DNA from: Lactobacillus gallinarum DSM 10532 = JCM 2011
GTDB taxonomy: Bacteria; Bacillota; Bacilli; Lactobacillales; Lactobacillaceae
Length of the DNA: 64,000 bases
NCBI RefSeq assembly: GCF_001434975.1
Contig: NZ_AZEL01000026.1
Span: 34,439 to 98,438 of the forward strand
Direction: 5' to 3'
Shown here one piece after another: positions 15,462 to 24,879 of this stretch. The notes beneath the pieces are model-generated. The model was not told where the DNA came from, did no database searches, and saw nothing but the letters and a program-made list of their open reading frames with translations. Position numbers and translations under genes: made by a program. Position 1 is the first letter of the stretch, and each line of letters starts with the position of its first letter.

Positions 15462-16560
15462 TTAAACTTTTTGCTTTCATCCACCAGACATGCAAGCAAT
15501 ATGCGGAAGTGAAAGACAGGATCCACGTTAAAATCCAGGTGCCAAACAAAGTCAAGATTGGATGATAGATTGCGTGATATTGCATGTTAAGTCCGCGCCA
15601 GACTAGTTGATTCCAAAAGCCATTGGATAAGTATGCTCGATAAGCATAAGTAGCTAAAAAGTGAAAGACGTTTAAACTAGCCCGTGAATTTTTTCTAACT
15701 TGGTGCAAACAAAATGCAGAGATTAGTGCAATAACTGCTAAACAGTACAAGGTCATTGATGGCTTGTAGTATGGTGCATTGTTAAAGTTGATGGGATGAC
15801 CAAATTTTTGTAATTCGATGTTAGTCCAAATGAAGCAACCGATGAACGAAATTGAGATCAGCCACCATAACTTAGTGACTAGCTGGTTGTAATAACCTCG
15901 CAGTTGCCAAGCTAACATCCCGTACACACCATAGATAAAGAATGAAATGAACACGCGATCAAGCAGATACCAATCATGTTCATGCACGCCGTGGAAAACG
16001 TAGTAGTCATATAACCACAGCCAGGCGAAGTATAGCACAAAAGTAATGATTGCAACCCAAATTCCGCGTGTTAAGTTATGACCGACAAAGCGGCTTAGTG
16101 CCCAAAAAAGTGGCATTAAGATAATGAATTGCAACATCATCGTGTTGTACCAAAGGTGTGGTGCCGCATTACCATTAATAAATTGCCAGCAAAATGAACC
16201 GATGCTATTAAAATGATTGACTTGTTGCACCCATGGCATCCCAAAAAGGTAAATCAATGTCCACCAAATAGTTGGTACAAACAGATTAGACCAGTTAGCT
16301 CGCATATGTTTGGCATATGAGAAACTGCCTTTTTCATCATTAGTCCGAATGGTAGTGTACAAAATACCAAAGATAAAGGCCGGTGCCGTATATTTCACTA
16401 AATTATAAAAAACGCCAAAAACGTCCTGCACATGAGTGGGCTGCCCGGTACCCATGATCATCGACATAATTGGCTGCGATATCACAGCCGTACAGGCGAA
16501 AACTTTCAAATAATCACCAATATCAGCTGCACTAGAGCTGTTAAACTGATATTTTTTCAT
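15451..16560 (-). CDS. acyltransferase-3-like membrane protein
   Basis: This 369-residue protein has about ten hydrophobic segments in the arrangement of acyltransferase family 3 (O-acetylases of cell wall or exopolysaccharide). In the first helix the family usually shows a catalytic His downstream of an Arg. Here the corresponding stretch is DYLKVFACTAVISQPIMSMI, with no His, so catalysis is doubtful or differs. ATG 16560 (MKKYQF) follows AGAGAG at good spacing and is preferred over the 12-residue longer frame. It lies upstream of, and in the same direction as, the LysR gene. Confidence 0.65.
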   Translation of the reverse strand: MKKYQFNSSSAADIGDYLKVFACTAVISQPIMSMIMGTGQPTHVQDVFGVFYNLVKYTAPAFIFGILYTTIRTNDEKGSFSYAKHMRANWSNLFVPTIWWTLIYLFGMPWVQQVNHFNSIGSFCWQFINGNAAPHLWYNTMMLQFIILMPLFWALSRFVGHNLTRGIWVAIITFVLYFAWLWLYDYYVFHGVHEHDWYLLDRVFISFFIYGVYGMLAWQLRGYYNQLVTKLWWLISISFIGCFIWTNIELQKFGHPINFNNAPYYKPSMTLYCLAVIALISAFCLHQVRKNSRASLNVFHFLATYAYRAYLSNGFWNQLVWRGLNMQYHAIYHPILTLFGTWILTWILSFTSAYCLHVWWMKAKSLILR

Positions 16561-16656
16561 AAAAATCTCTCTTTTCTTTTGAATTGTGAGATCCAAAAGA
16601 AGTTCAAGTTTAATTTAACGGTATTTTTTAAAAAAAGCAACGGTTTAAATTCATAA

Positions 16657-17532
16657 TTATTTTGTTGCAGCATCTATTTCTTGCAAGAAAACATTGGCAA
16701 TTTCATTGCTAAACAACCGCTGGGTATCAGTTAAATTATGATGAGGCGAATTTAAATAAATCGTGCGTTGAGGAGCTTCTGGATAAATATGAGCCTTAGT
16801 GATATTTTGAGTTTCAAAGTCCTGCCAACTAATAGCTGGGATAAAACCGATCCCAATTCCGCTTGCAATTAACTGCCGCACCGTCGCTGGTTCATCAGAT
16901 TGATATTGATAATTTAGTTTGATTTTGTGAGCCATTAAAAATTGATCGATAGTTTGTTGAAGCTCGGTTTCTTTATCAAGACCGACAAAGATATATTTTT
17001 CAAAATCTTTTAGTTCAATGAAATCCTTGTTAGGAAGAATGCCTTTTTTGGCACCGATCAGCAATTCTTCAGTGGTGATGGGGATGCTATTAAAGTTGGG
17101 GATCTTGGCAGTAGAAATAATAAAGTCAAATTGTTCTAGATCTTTGGCAAAACTATTTTTCTGATGAATATTCAAGCTGATATTGGGTAAAACTTCCTGC
17201 ATGCACAAAATTATTTTAGAAATTAAAGGCGAAGCAACAGTAAATAAGACATTCAAAGGGCTTTGATCGATATTTTTAGAACCTTGCACTGCTTTAATCC
17301 CGCGATCAAGCAAATTTAAACTGTCGGAAACATAAGAATAAAACAATTTTCCTTGTTGATTTAGCTTGATCGTTCTGCCTTCACGATCAAATAATTTCAC
17401 ACCGATTTCGTCCTCTAATTGTTTAATAGTTTTGCTGACGGCAGATTGACTGACATAGGCTTCCTTTGCAGCTTCGGTGATTGATCCAAGGGAAGCTACC
17501 GAAATAAAGTATTTTAATGTAGTTAGATTCAT
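16657..17532 (-). CDS. LysR-family regulator, probable regulator of the malonate decarboxylase operon
   Basis: This 291-residue LysR protein has an N-terminal winged helix (about 1-60; LGSITEAAKEAYVSQSAVSK, KTIKQLEDEIGVKLFDREGR). A substrate-binding effector domain follows. ATG 17532 behind GAGTGAG is preferred to GTG 17541. It is divergent from mdcH with a 112-base gap, the arrangement in which LysR proteins activate neighbouring catabolic operons, so malonate is the plausible inducer. That link is inference from position. Confidence 0.88.
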   Translation of the reverse strand: MNLTTLKYFISVASLGSITEAAKEAYVSQSAVSKTIKQLEDEIGVKLFDREGRTIKLNQQGKLFYSYVSDSLNLLDRGIKAVQGSKNIDQSPLNVLFTVASPLISKIILCMQEVLPNISLNIHQKNSFAKDLEQFDFIISTAKIPNFNSIPITTEELLIGAKKGILPNKDFIELKDFEKYIFVGLDKETELQQTIDQFLMAHKIKLNYQYQSDEPATVRQLIASGIGIGFIPAISWQDFETQNITKAHIYPEAPQRTIYLNSPHHNLTDTQRLFSNEIANVFLQEIDAATK

Positions 17533-17644
17533 TTTACTCACTCAATTCATAACTATTTGGTTAAGTATTATTCTATTTAGATATTATAAATTGTCATTCA
17601 AACGTTTTAAACTAAAAAATGTGAGATCCAAAGAGGTGATTATT

Positions 17645-18556
17645 TTGCGAAACTTATGGTTATTTCCGGGTCAAGGTGGTCAAAATCCGGGCATGCTTGA
17701 CCAAGTCGATCCTCAACTGAAAGAGCAGGTAGAAAAATGGACCAATGTCAAGCTACTGGATACTGCTGAGGGCTATCAAGATTCAGTTCAAATTCAGCTA
17801 AGTATTTTGCTTTTGCAGATTGATCAAGTCGATCAATTGAAAAAGTTAGGCTGGCAGCCGACTTTAGTTGCAGGACATTCTTTAGGCATATTTGCGGCAG
17901 CTTATGCAGCTGGTGTCATAAATAAAGAAGATATTTTCAAGTTAGTAACTCTTAGAGCTAAGTTGATGCAGGAATGTTATCCAGAAGGCTACGGCATGGG
18001 TGTTGTAGTTGGCTTGAGCCGTCCAGAAGTAAAAAAGTTAGTTGCTGAAGTTCATTCAGATACCAATCCAGTTTATATTTCTAATCAAAACTCAGAAATG
18101 CAGAATACTATTTCTGGGAAACTCATTGCGATTAAGCAAGTTCTAGCATTGGCTAAAGAAAATGGTGCATCAAAAGCAAAATTGCTGCATGTGCCTAACC
18201 CATCGCATTCGCCGCTAATGCAGAAGACAGCCGATCAGCTGAATACTTTTATTGCTCAGCTTAATTTGCATCAACCTAGTTGCATATATTTAGCTAATTA
18301 CAATGGTCACGCAGTAAGGAGCTTAAAAGATATCAAATATGATTTAGGAAACAACGTAATTTACCCAGTACTTTGGGAAACGATGATGCAGGTTGCTCTT
18401 GAATATCAACCTGATGTTAGCTCCGAATTTTCACCTGGAACAGCTTTTACCAAACTACTAAAAGCAAAGACGGATCAATTACATATGGTTACGTTATCGG
18501 CAATGTCGATTGATGATGCGGACTATTTATTTAACAAATGGGAGAAAAAAGAATGA
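17645..18556 (+). CDS. mdcH: malonate decarboxylase, epsilon subunit (malonyl-CoA:ACP transacylase)
   Basis: This FabD-like acyltransferase loads malonyl groups onto the MdcC carrier to start the decarboxylation cycle. LFPGQGGQNPGM (residues 5-16) and the nucleophile motif GHSLG (about 79-83) are clear, and the conserved His is in NPSHSPLM. I chose TTG 17645 because AAAGAGGTGAT lies 5 bases upstream and the protein then starts like FabD. The frame is open further upstream but crosses the promoter region. First gene of the mdc operon; it overlaps mdcA by 4 bases. Confidence 0.9.
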   Translation: MRNLWLFPGQGGQNPGMLDQVDPQLKEQVEKWTNVKLLDTAEGYQDSVQIQLSILLLQIDQVDQLKKLGWQPTLVAGHSLGIFAAAYAAGVINKEDIFKLVTLRAKLMQECYPEGYGMGVVVGLSRPEVKKLVAEVHSDTNPVYISNQNSEMQNTISGKLIAIKQVLALAKENGASKAKLLHVPNPSHSPLMQKTADQLNTFIAQLNLHQPSCIYLANYNGHAVRSLKDIKYDLGNNVIYPVLWETMMQVALEYQPDVSSEFSPGTAFTKLLKAKTDQLHMVTLSAMSIDDADYLFNKWEKKE

Positions 18557-20196
18557 CAGAAGAAAAGAATTGGCATACTCATCGAGATGCGAAAAATGCA
18601 CGTTTAGCAAGCGCCAGTTCATTATTTAATGGTAAATTTGCTAAAACCGAAGATGTCGTTGAAGTGTTGAATACTTTAATTAAGCCAGGCGACAAGGTGG
18701 TGCTTGAAGGGGATAATCAAAAGCAAGCATCATTTTTATCAGAAGCTTTAACTAAAGTGGATCCTGAACGTGTTCATGATTTACACATGATTATGTCTAG
18801 TATTTCATGTCCAGAACACCTTGATATTTTTGACTTAGGTATTGCCTCAAAGATGGACTTTTCATTTGCCGGCCCACAAAGTACACGTGTATCGCAAATG
18901 ATTGCTGACGGCACAATGACGGTTGGTGATATTCATACTTATCTTGAATTATTTGGTCGTTTATTTATTGATTTGATTCCGAATGTTGTCTTGGTTGCCG
19001 CGGATAAAGTTGACCGTGAAGGTAACCTTTACACTGGTTTTAACACTGAAGAAACCCCAACAATTGTGGAAGCCGCAGCCTTTCATGATGGAATCGTGAT
19101 CGTGCAAGCAAACGAAGTTGTTGATAAATTACCACGTGTTGATATTCCTAGCGACTGGGTCGATGTCATTATTCCAGCTGATAAGCCATATCAATTGGAG
19201 CCTTTGTTTACTCGTGATCCACAAGCAATCACCGAATTACAAATTTTGATGGGGATGATGGCAATTAAAGGAATCTATGCTAAGCATCATGTTCAAACCT
19301 TAAATCACGGTGTTGGCTTTAACACTTCTGCAATCGAACTTCTATTGCCAACATATGGTGAACAATTAGGACTCAAGGGCAAGATCTGCCGCAATTGGGA
19401 ATTGAATCCAACTCCAACTTTAATTCCAGCAATTGAAAGTGGTTGGGTTCAATCAATCCACTCATTTGGTGGCGAAGTCGGGATGGAAAAATATATTGCC
19501 GCTCGTCCAGACATTTTCTTTGTTGGTAAAGATGGTACCATGCGTTCTAATCGTGCTTTAGGTCAGGTTGCTGGTCAATATGCACTTGATATGTTCGTTG
19601 GTTCTACTTTGCAAATTGACCAATGGGGTAACTCTTCAACTGTTACTAATGGTCGTTTGTCAGGCTTTGGTGGTGCACCTAACATGGGTTCTAACCCAAC
19701 TGGTCGTCGTCACTCAACTCCAGCTTGGCAAAGCTTAAAGCCAGATGATGATCCATTGGCTAAGGGTCAAAAATTGGTTGTTCAAATGGTTGAAACCTTT
19801 GGTGCAAATAAGAAGCCAGTCTTTGTTGATCACTTGGATGCTGAAGAAGTTAGAAAAGAAGCTAAGTTGGCTAACGTGCCAATCATGATTTATTCAGAAG
19901 ATACCACGCATATCGTCACTGAAGAAGGTATCGCATATCTTTACAAGACCGACAGCATGGAAGAAAGAAAAGCCGCAATTGAAGCAATTGCTGGTGTAAC
20001 TCCTGTTGGTTTACGTTCAAATCCAGAAGAAGTAAAGAAGCTGCGTGAAAAGGGCATTGTCGCATTGCCAGAAGACTTAGGCGTACGCCGTGAAGATGCT
20101 AAGCGTTCACTTCTTGCAGCTCAAACTATGGATGATATTGTTGAATGGTCCCATGGCCTTTATAATCCACCTGCAAAATTTAGATCTTGGTCATAA
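18553..20196 (+). CDS. mdcA: malonate decarboxylase, alpha subunit (acetyl-ACP:malonate ACP transferase)
   Basis: This 547-residue cytoplasmic subunit exchanges acetyl for malonyl on the carrier protein, giving malonyl-MdcC and acetate. It is a CoA-transferase-fold protein. Segments such as GRLSGFGGAPNMGSNPTGRR and the C-terminal EEGIAYLYKTDSMEERKAAI and VTPVGLRSNPEEVKKLREKG are typical of MdcA. Its ATG lies in the overlap ATGA with mdcH and replaces the longer frame from 18538. Codon usage is more biased than in mdcH, suggesting good expression. Confidence 0.95.
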   Translation: MTEEKNWHTHRDAKNARLASASSLFNGKFAKTEDVVEVLNTLIKPGDKVVLEGDNQKQASFLSEALTKVDPERVHDLHMIMSSISCPEHLDIFDLGIASKMDFSFAGPQSTRVSQMIADGTMTVGDIHTYLELFGRLFIDLIPNVVLVAADKVDREGNLYTGFNTEETPTIVEAAAFHDGIVIVQANEVVDKLPRVDIPSDWVDVIIPADKPYQLEPLFTRDPQAITELQILMGMMAIKGIYAKHHVQTLNHGVGFNTSAIELLLPTYGEQLGLKGKICRNWELNPTPTLIPAIESGWVQSIHSFGGEVGMEKYIAARPDIFFVGKDGTMRSNRALGQVAGQYALDMFVGSTLQIDQWGNSSTVTNGRLSGFGGAPNMGSNPTGRRHSTPAWQSLKPDDDPLAKGQKLVVQMVETFGANKKPVFVDHLDAEEVRKEAKLANVPIMIYSEDTTHIVTEEGIAYLYKTDSMEERKAAIEAIAGVTPVGLRSNPEEVKKLREKGIVALPEDLGVRREDAKRSLLAAQTMDDIVEWSHGLYNPPAKFRSWS

Positions 20197-20213
20197 TTGA
20201 GGAGGAAAGAATA

Positions 20214-20513
20214 ATGGAAAAATTACACTTTGAATATCAAAATTCTACACCCGTAAAGAAATTTGCCCACGTTGGTGTGGTAGCCTCCGGTGACTTAGAA
20301 ATCTTGGTTTACCCAGCAGATGGGGAAAAGACAACATTAGATATCACTACTGGTAGCGATGGCTTTGAAAAAGTTTGGCAAAATGTGCTCGATCGTTTCT
20401 TTGCTCGTTATCCATTAAACGGTAAGTTTATTGTTCACGATTTTGGTGCAACCCCTGGTGTTGTTAACTTGCGTTTGACTCAAGCAATGGAGGCTTTGAA
20501 AGATGAAAAATAG
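20214..20513 (+). CDS. mdcC: malonate decarboxylase acyl carrier subunit (delta)
   Basis: This is a 99-residue acyl carrier. Ser25 in GVVASGDLEILV is the residue that carries the 2'-(5''-triphosphoribosyl)-3'-dephospho-CoA prosthetic group in this family. The start ATG 20214 follows GAGGAGG perfectly, so the longer frame from 20187 is rejected. It overlaps the next gene by 11 bases, as is usual for subunits made in fixed ratio. Confidence 0.95.
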   Translation: MEKLHFEYQNSTPVKKFAHVGVVASGDLEILVYPADGEKTTLDITTGSDGFEKVWQNVLDRFFARYPLNGKFIVHDFGATPGVVNLRLTQAMEALKDEK

Positions 20514-22170
20514 TTTTGTTGAATTAAATGGTCGTCAGCGTGCATTTGCATTAGTTGATGAAAACTCTGGTCGCGAATTAGTTGGTCCAGAATATGATAT
20601 GATTTCGCCTCACCTTGAGCCACAGAAGATTGTGCCCGAAAGTGATGATGGGGTTATCTTAGTTAAAGGTACCTTGAATGGCAAAAATGTTGTCGTGATT
20701 TCCATTGAAGGTAAATTCCAAGGTGGTGGTATTGGTGAAGTTTCCGGTGCCAAGATCGTTGCTGCTTTAGAAGAAGCCTTAGATGACAATAAGAATGGTA
20801 AGACTATCTATCCAATCATTATTTTGGATACTGGTGGTGTACGTCTTCAAGAAGCAAATTATGGCCTTTTGTCAATTTCTGAAATTCAAAATTCAGTTAT
20901 CGCGTTGAAGAAATATGTTCCTGTAATTGGTTTGGTGCCGGGTAGAGTTGGTAGTTTTGGTGGTATGTCAATCACTAGTGCCGTTTTGTCATACCTAATT
21001 ACTACCAAGAAGGCTAGAGTTGCCTTGAACGGACCGGAAGTTATCGAACAAGAAGCAGGCGTACGTGAATTTGACTCTAGCGATAAGGACTTAATTTGGA
21101 ATACTTTGGGTACTCGTCAAAGAGTTAAGACTGGCATTGCTGATGAATTAGTTGAAGATGATGTTGAAACTATTAAGAATGCGATTTCTGAAGCAATCGA
21201 TCAAAAGAAGGATGCTCACAGAACTGATAAGGCTGATTTCTATTTAACTTTGCTTGATAAGATCGATTTTTCAAAGCCATTAACTACTGAAGAATATCGC
21301 AAGATTTTCAACGAAACAAAAGCTGAAAAGCATGAAATTCCAAGTGCTGTATCTAGCGATACACCAGGTGATAAGAGCCGCGGTCGTTTATGGTTTGAAA
21401 AATTAACTGGCATTAAAAATGCTAAGTCAGAATATCCAACAGTTTTAGCAGCTGAAGTTGATGGCAAAGAATATATTGCTATCGTGCCAGACAAGAATAA
21501 TCGCTTCCCACGCGTACGTAATGGTGAAGTGGGCTTGCAAGAAGGATTTGTCATCTCTAAGATCGTTAATAAGATTGTTGAAGAAGACAAGGATAAAGAG
21601 GTTAAGCGTCCAATCATTTTGATTGTAGATGTACCAAGTCAGGCTTATGGTTACAAAGAAGAATTAATTGGAATTCACATTGGATTAGCTTCTAGTGCTG
21701 CTGCTTATGCTAAGGCTCGTCAAGCTGGCCACCCAGTAATTGACTTTATTCCTGGGGATGCTGTTTCAGGTGGTTTCTTAGCTCATGGTTTGCAATCTAA
21801 CCGCATGATCGCCTTAGCTGATAAGTCAATCACTATTCAAGCGATGTCTAAGGCATCTGCTGCTAGAATTACCCAAAGAACTATTGCCGAACTTGAAGAA
21901 GCTACTAAACATGTTCCTGCAATGGCTTACGATATCTTCAATTATGAAAAATTGGGTGCTTTATACAAGCTAGTGCATGATGTTTCATCTTGGGATGCCA
22001 ACGATGATGCAGTTAAGGAAGTTCATGAATTAATCGATGAAGCTATTGCAAGTACAAAGGATCAACCAACTGACTTGCGCTTCCGTTATGAGACTCCAAT
22101 TGCAATTGAAAGTGGACGCAAAGCTACAATTAAGATGCGCGAAATGGTTGATGATCAATGGGAAAAATAA
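20503..22170 (+). CDS. malonate decarboxylase beta-gamma fusion subunit (MdcD-MdcE)
   Basis: A single 555-residue chain contains MdcD (about residues 1-245) and MdcE (about 290-555). MdcD has the carboxyltransferase-type motifs IEGKFQGGGIGEVSGAKI, LDTGGVRLQEAN and PGRVGSFGGMSITSA. MdcE has LIVDVPSQAYGYKEELIGIH, DFIPGDAVSGGFLAHGLQSN and KASAARITQRTIAELEEA. A Lys/Asp-rich linker joins them. Together they decarboxylate malonyl-MdcC to acetyl-MdcC. In Klebsiella and Malonomonas the two are separate genes. Both gene junctions overlap, keeping the operon tight. Confidence 0.93.
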   Translation: MKNSFVELNGRQRAFALVDENSGRELVGPEYDMISPHLEPQKIVPESDDGVILVKGTLNGKNVVVISIEGKFQGGGIGEVSGAKIVAALEEALDDNKNGKTIYPIIILDTGGVRLQEANYGLLSISEIQNSVIALKKYVPVIGLVPGRVGSFGGMSITSAVLSYLITTKKARVALNGPEVIEQEAGVREFDSSDKDLIWNTLGTRQRVKTGIADELVEDDVETIKNAISEAIDQKKDAHRTDKADFYLTLLDKIDFSKPLTTEEYRKIFNETKAEKHEIPSAVSSDTPGDKSRGRLWFEKLTGIKNAKSEYPTVLAAEVDGKEYIAIVPDKNNRFPRVRNGEVGLQEGFVISKIVNKIVEEDKDKEVKRPIILIVDVPSQAYGYKEELIGIHIGLASSAAAYAKARQAGHPVIDFIPGDAVSGGFLAHGLQSNRMIALADKSITIQAMSKASAARITQRTIAELEEATKHVPAMAYDIFNYEKLGALYKLVHDVSSWDANDDAVKEVHELIDEAIASTKDQPTDLRFRYETPIAIESGRKATIKMREMVDDQWEK

Positions 22171-22820
22171 CTAATATTTGGCCGCATGATTTATTAACGT
22201 TTACCAATGATGACGACTTAATATTAGAAGAGAATCCTTTACCTGAATGGGCAAAGGATTCTTTGTCTAAGGCTAAAATCGTAGTGGTCAGACGTGGTCA
22301 ATTCAAAAATGGTTTAATTCCGGTAGGCTTGCGCGGTTACGAGCGTAATCAACGCTTGGCTGGCTATTTAAAAAAGTCTAGTATAGTTAAGCAGTATCAT
22401 CCAGATTATTTTATTAAGCATGAGTCTTGGTGTGATTTGCCAATTGAAAGGCAAAAATTAATTGCTTTTCAAGCACTGGTTAAGATTGCACCACTTTTAA
22501 CTGATTATCAGTGGGGAATTAGTGGTTCACTTGCTTATGAAATGGCAACTGGTGTAAAGATGGTCAAAGAAAGTCCAGAGCATACTAGTGATTTAGACTT
22601 GATTATGCCCGATTTACCTAAAATGAACGTAGCTGAAGCAAGAAAATTTTTAGCTAGATTAAATCAATTTTGCACGCATGCGGATGTACAAGTAGTTTAT
22701 GGTGAGAATGGCTTTTCTTTGGAAGAATATGCATTGGGACGTGATCAGCAGATTTTAATTAAAACCGCCACTGGTCCAATTTTAAGTGAAAATCCATGGC
22801 AGGCAATTAAAGAGAGATGA
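22158..22820 (+). CDS. mdcG: malonate decarboxylase holo-ACP synthase (phosphoribosyl-dephospho-CoA transferase)
   Basis: This 220-residue nucleotidyltransferase attaches the triphosphoribosyl-dephospho-CoA cofactor to Ser25 of MdcC. The nucleotidyltransferase motif is GSLAYEMATG (about 122-131) followed by SDLDLIMPDLP (about 144-154) with the catalytic aspartates. WPHDLLTF at the start and RGYERNQRLAGYL are typical of MdcG. ATG 22158 overlaps the preceding gene by 13 bases. Confidence 0.92.
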   Translation: MGKITNIWPHDLLTFTNDDDLILEENPLPEWAKDSLSKAKIVVVRRGQFKNGLIPVGLRGYERNQRLAGYLKKSSIVKQYHPDYFIKHESWCDLPIERQKLIAFQALVKIAPLLTDYQWGISGSLAYEMATGVKMVKESPEHTSDLDLIMPDLPKMNVAEARKFLARLNQFCTHADVQVVYGENGFSLEEYALGRDQQILIKTATGPILSENPWQAIKER

Positions 22821-22821
22821 A

Positions 22822-23619
22822 ATGGATTTTGTAACTAATGATGGAATTAAAATTAATTACCAGATAAAAGGTAATGGCAAACCAATTATTTTTGTTGCTG
22901 GCTTTGGCGGTTATCAAGAAGTATGGACTATGCAGGTTGACTATTTTACTAAAATGGGATATCAGGTGATCACATACGATCATCGCAATTTTGGTCGGAG
23001 TCAAAGAACAAAAAATGATCATACTTTACAACGTCTAACTGATGATTTGATTGAATTGGTACAATGTTTAGGCATAAAACAAGCTGTGTTTGTCGGTCAT
23101 TCAATGGGTGGCAGTTTACTTTTTAATTTGATTAAAACCGCACCAGATTTAGTTAAACTGGCGGTTATCGTAGACCAAACGCCTTTTATGTTGAATACTT
23201 CGGATTGGTCATATGGTTTTATGAACTATACGTTAAGTAACTATGTAAGAGAAGCTAAAATGGTTCCTGCTGTGCATGAGACTTTGCACGGTATAGATAA
23301 TCGAGTAGCGATGAAACTGAATAATGCTAGAATAGATCACCCTTTTAGTAGATCTGATAATTTTGATTTGTTGTGTGAGCATATTGCCCATGATTGGCGT
23401 GGGGTGGTCAAAGATAGCCAAGTACCTATCGATGTAATTGCGGCCGTTCAAAGTCCATATTATAATTTTCTTTTTGCAAAATGGATGACTACACAAAATG
23501 ATCGCGTAAATATGGCTTTGGTTGATAATTGTGGACATGATATCATGGCAGAGGTACCAGATCGTTTTAATCAGATTTTGCGGCACTTTTTGTTAAAAAA
23601 TCGATACTTGAGTAATTAG
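22822..23619 (+). CDS. alpha/beta hydrolase within the mdc operon
   Basis: This is a 265-residue serine hydrolase with the nucleophile elbow GHSMGG (about residues 91-96), the oxyanion region FVAGFGGYQEVW and a terminal catalytic His in VDNCGHDIMAEVP. ATG 22822 with AGAGAG upstream is preferred to the longer frame. It sits between mdcG and mdcB with only short gaps, so it is co-expressed with the decarboxylase genes. It could hydrolyse a malonate ester or a misloaded thioester, feeding malonate to the complex, but the sequence does not show the substrate. Confidence 0.85.
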   Translation: MDFVTNDGIKINYQIKGNGKPIIFVAGFGGYQEVWTMQVDYFTKMGYQVITYDHRNFGRSQRTKNDHTLQRLTDDLIELVQCLGIKQAVFVGHSMGGSLLFNLIKTAPDLVKLAVIVDQTPFMLNTSDWSYGFMNYTLSNYVREAKMVPAVHETLHGIDNRVAMKLNNARIDHPFSRSDNFDLLCEHIAHDWRGVVKDSQVPIDVIAAVQSPYYNFLFAKWMTTQNDRVNMALVDNCGHDIMAEVPDRFNQILRHFLLKNRYLSN

Positions 23620-23629
23620 AAAGAAACAA

Positions 23630-24448
23630 ATGGCAATAGAAGAGATCGCTCAAAATGCATTAAAAGCATTACTTTATGAAGTAGTTACTAATCCTAAGCC
23701 TGGCTTGGTTGATCCAGCTGATGTGGGTTCTCATCCCGATATGAACGTCTATATGTTCATTGATAGTAGCTTAAGTTTGGAAAAATATTTTGTTCAAGCC
23801 GCTGAGATTGGTTTTAACTTTACTGGACAAGATTTAAGACAGATGTTTGAACTGCTGCGACAAGCTGGGATTAAGGCAGAGAAGGCAATGCTTGCCGCTA
23901 CGAATAATGTGAATACGCATAAAGGGGCGGTTTTTTCATTAGGTTTATTCGTCTGTGCATGTGCATATTGTCAAAAACATGGCGGTAATGAGTTTGAAGT
24001 AATTCAGATGATGACTAAGGGCTTAGTTAAGCATGATTTGGGAGAGAAGAGCGAGACTGCTGGCGAAAGACAATTTTTGCAATATGGCAAAGGCGGCGTT
24101 AGAGCAGAAGCAGAGGCAGGCTACCCTTTGGTGAGAAGTGTCGCATTGCCATTTCTAGCACAGACAAGTGGCGACTTGAATACGCGCTTGCTTGATACCT
24201 TGATGGAGATTGTTAGTGAGATTGAAGATTCTAATTTGATTAAAAGGGCTGGTAATGTTGAAGTAATTGATTGGTCGCACAAGCAGGCGCAAAAATATTT
24301 GGTATTGGGTGGTTATGGCACTCAAGCTGGCAAGCAATTCATGTTAGAGTTAAATCGTATTTTTAAAGAAAAGAATTATAGCCTTGGCGGTAGTGCTGAT
24401 TTGCTGATTATTACTATCTTTATGGGGTTGCAGCGTGGAATGATATAA
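23630..24448 (+). CDS. mdcB: triphosphoribosyl-dephospho-CoA synthase
   Basis: This 272-residue enzyme of the CitG/MdcB family makes the malonate decarboxylase cofactor precursor from dephospho-CoA and ATP. Family motifs are TNPKPGLVDPADVGSHPDMN (about 21-40), NVNTHKGAVFSLGLF (about 96-110) and a terminal LGGSADLLIITIFMG. It closes the operon: cofactor made by MdcB, attached by MdcG, cycle run by MdcA, MdcC, MdcD/E and MdcH. No malonate transporter gene is found in the operon. Confidence 0.93.
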   Translation: MAIEEIAQNALKALLYEVVTNPKPGLVDPADVGSHPDMNVYMFIDSSLSLEKYFVQAAEIGFNFTGQDLRQMFELLRQAGIKAEKAMLAATNNVNTHKGAVFSLGLFVCACAYCQKHGGNEFEVIQMMTKGLVKHDLGEKSETAGERQFLQYGKGGVRAEAEAGYPLVRSVALPFLAQTSGDLNTRLLDTLMEIVSEIEDSNLIKRAGNVEVIDWSHKQAQKYLVLGGYGTQAGKQFMLELNRIFKEKNYSLGGSADLLIITIFMGLQRGMI

Positions 24449-24539
24449 AAATCTTAAGTCATATTGTTTGGGTATTTTCAAAAAGGACATCATACTGAAA
24501 GTGAGAAAAATGATTTTTCACGAAAGGATGGGAAATGCA

Positions 24540-24869
24540 ATGGACGATTATGTAATTGATTTTGATTCCTTGAATTACTTAAGACCAGAAACTTTGGCCA
24601 TCATGAAGCTCTTGGTAAAGAAATACAATGAAAGCAAAGATGATGATGTTTTACAAGATGGAGTAGTAGTTAGCTTTGATGAATTAGCAAAAGCAGCCAA
24701 AATTCCAGTTGATAAGTTACCCGATGAGGTCTTTAAAGATCTAGATGCCGAAAGAAATCAGTTTGATGAGGAAAAGAGAGGCTATGAACCATTAGTCGCT
24801 AGTTGTTTAGCTGATGAAGAAGATCGTGAATTTAGAATTATCATTAACCACCGCTTGTTTGAATTTTAA
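24540..24869 (+). CDS. conserved hypothetical acidic protein
   Basis: This is a 109-residue, Asp/Glu-rich cytoplasmic protein (MDDYVIDFDSLNYLRPETLA, EEDREFRIIINHRLFEF). I took ATG 24540 because AAAGGA lies about 11 bases upstream and the first residues then resemble a natural start; ATG 24528 is possible. No family is recognised and no membrane or signal segment is visible. It follows mdcB by 91 bases in the same direction and ends at a terminator, so it may be part of the same transcript. Confidence 0.65.
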   Translation: MDDYVIDFDSLNYLRPETLAIMKLLVKKYNESKDDDVLQDGVVVSFDELAKAAKIPVDKLPDEVFKDLDAERNQFDEEKRGYEPLVASCLADEEDREFRIIINHRLFEF

Positions 24870-24879
24870 AATAATATCA

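Noticed and set aside
16585..17631. Short repeat TGTGAGATCCAAA at about 16585 and 17620 as a shared LysR operator
   Set aside because: Only 13 bases, no dyad, and one copy overlaps a ribosome binding region; could be chance or a small duplication.
17477..17645. Longer N-terminus for MdcH from position 17477
   Set aside because: The extra 56 residues overlap the divergent LysR start and promoter region and are not FabD-like; AGAGGTGAT before TTG 17645 marks the real start.
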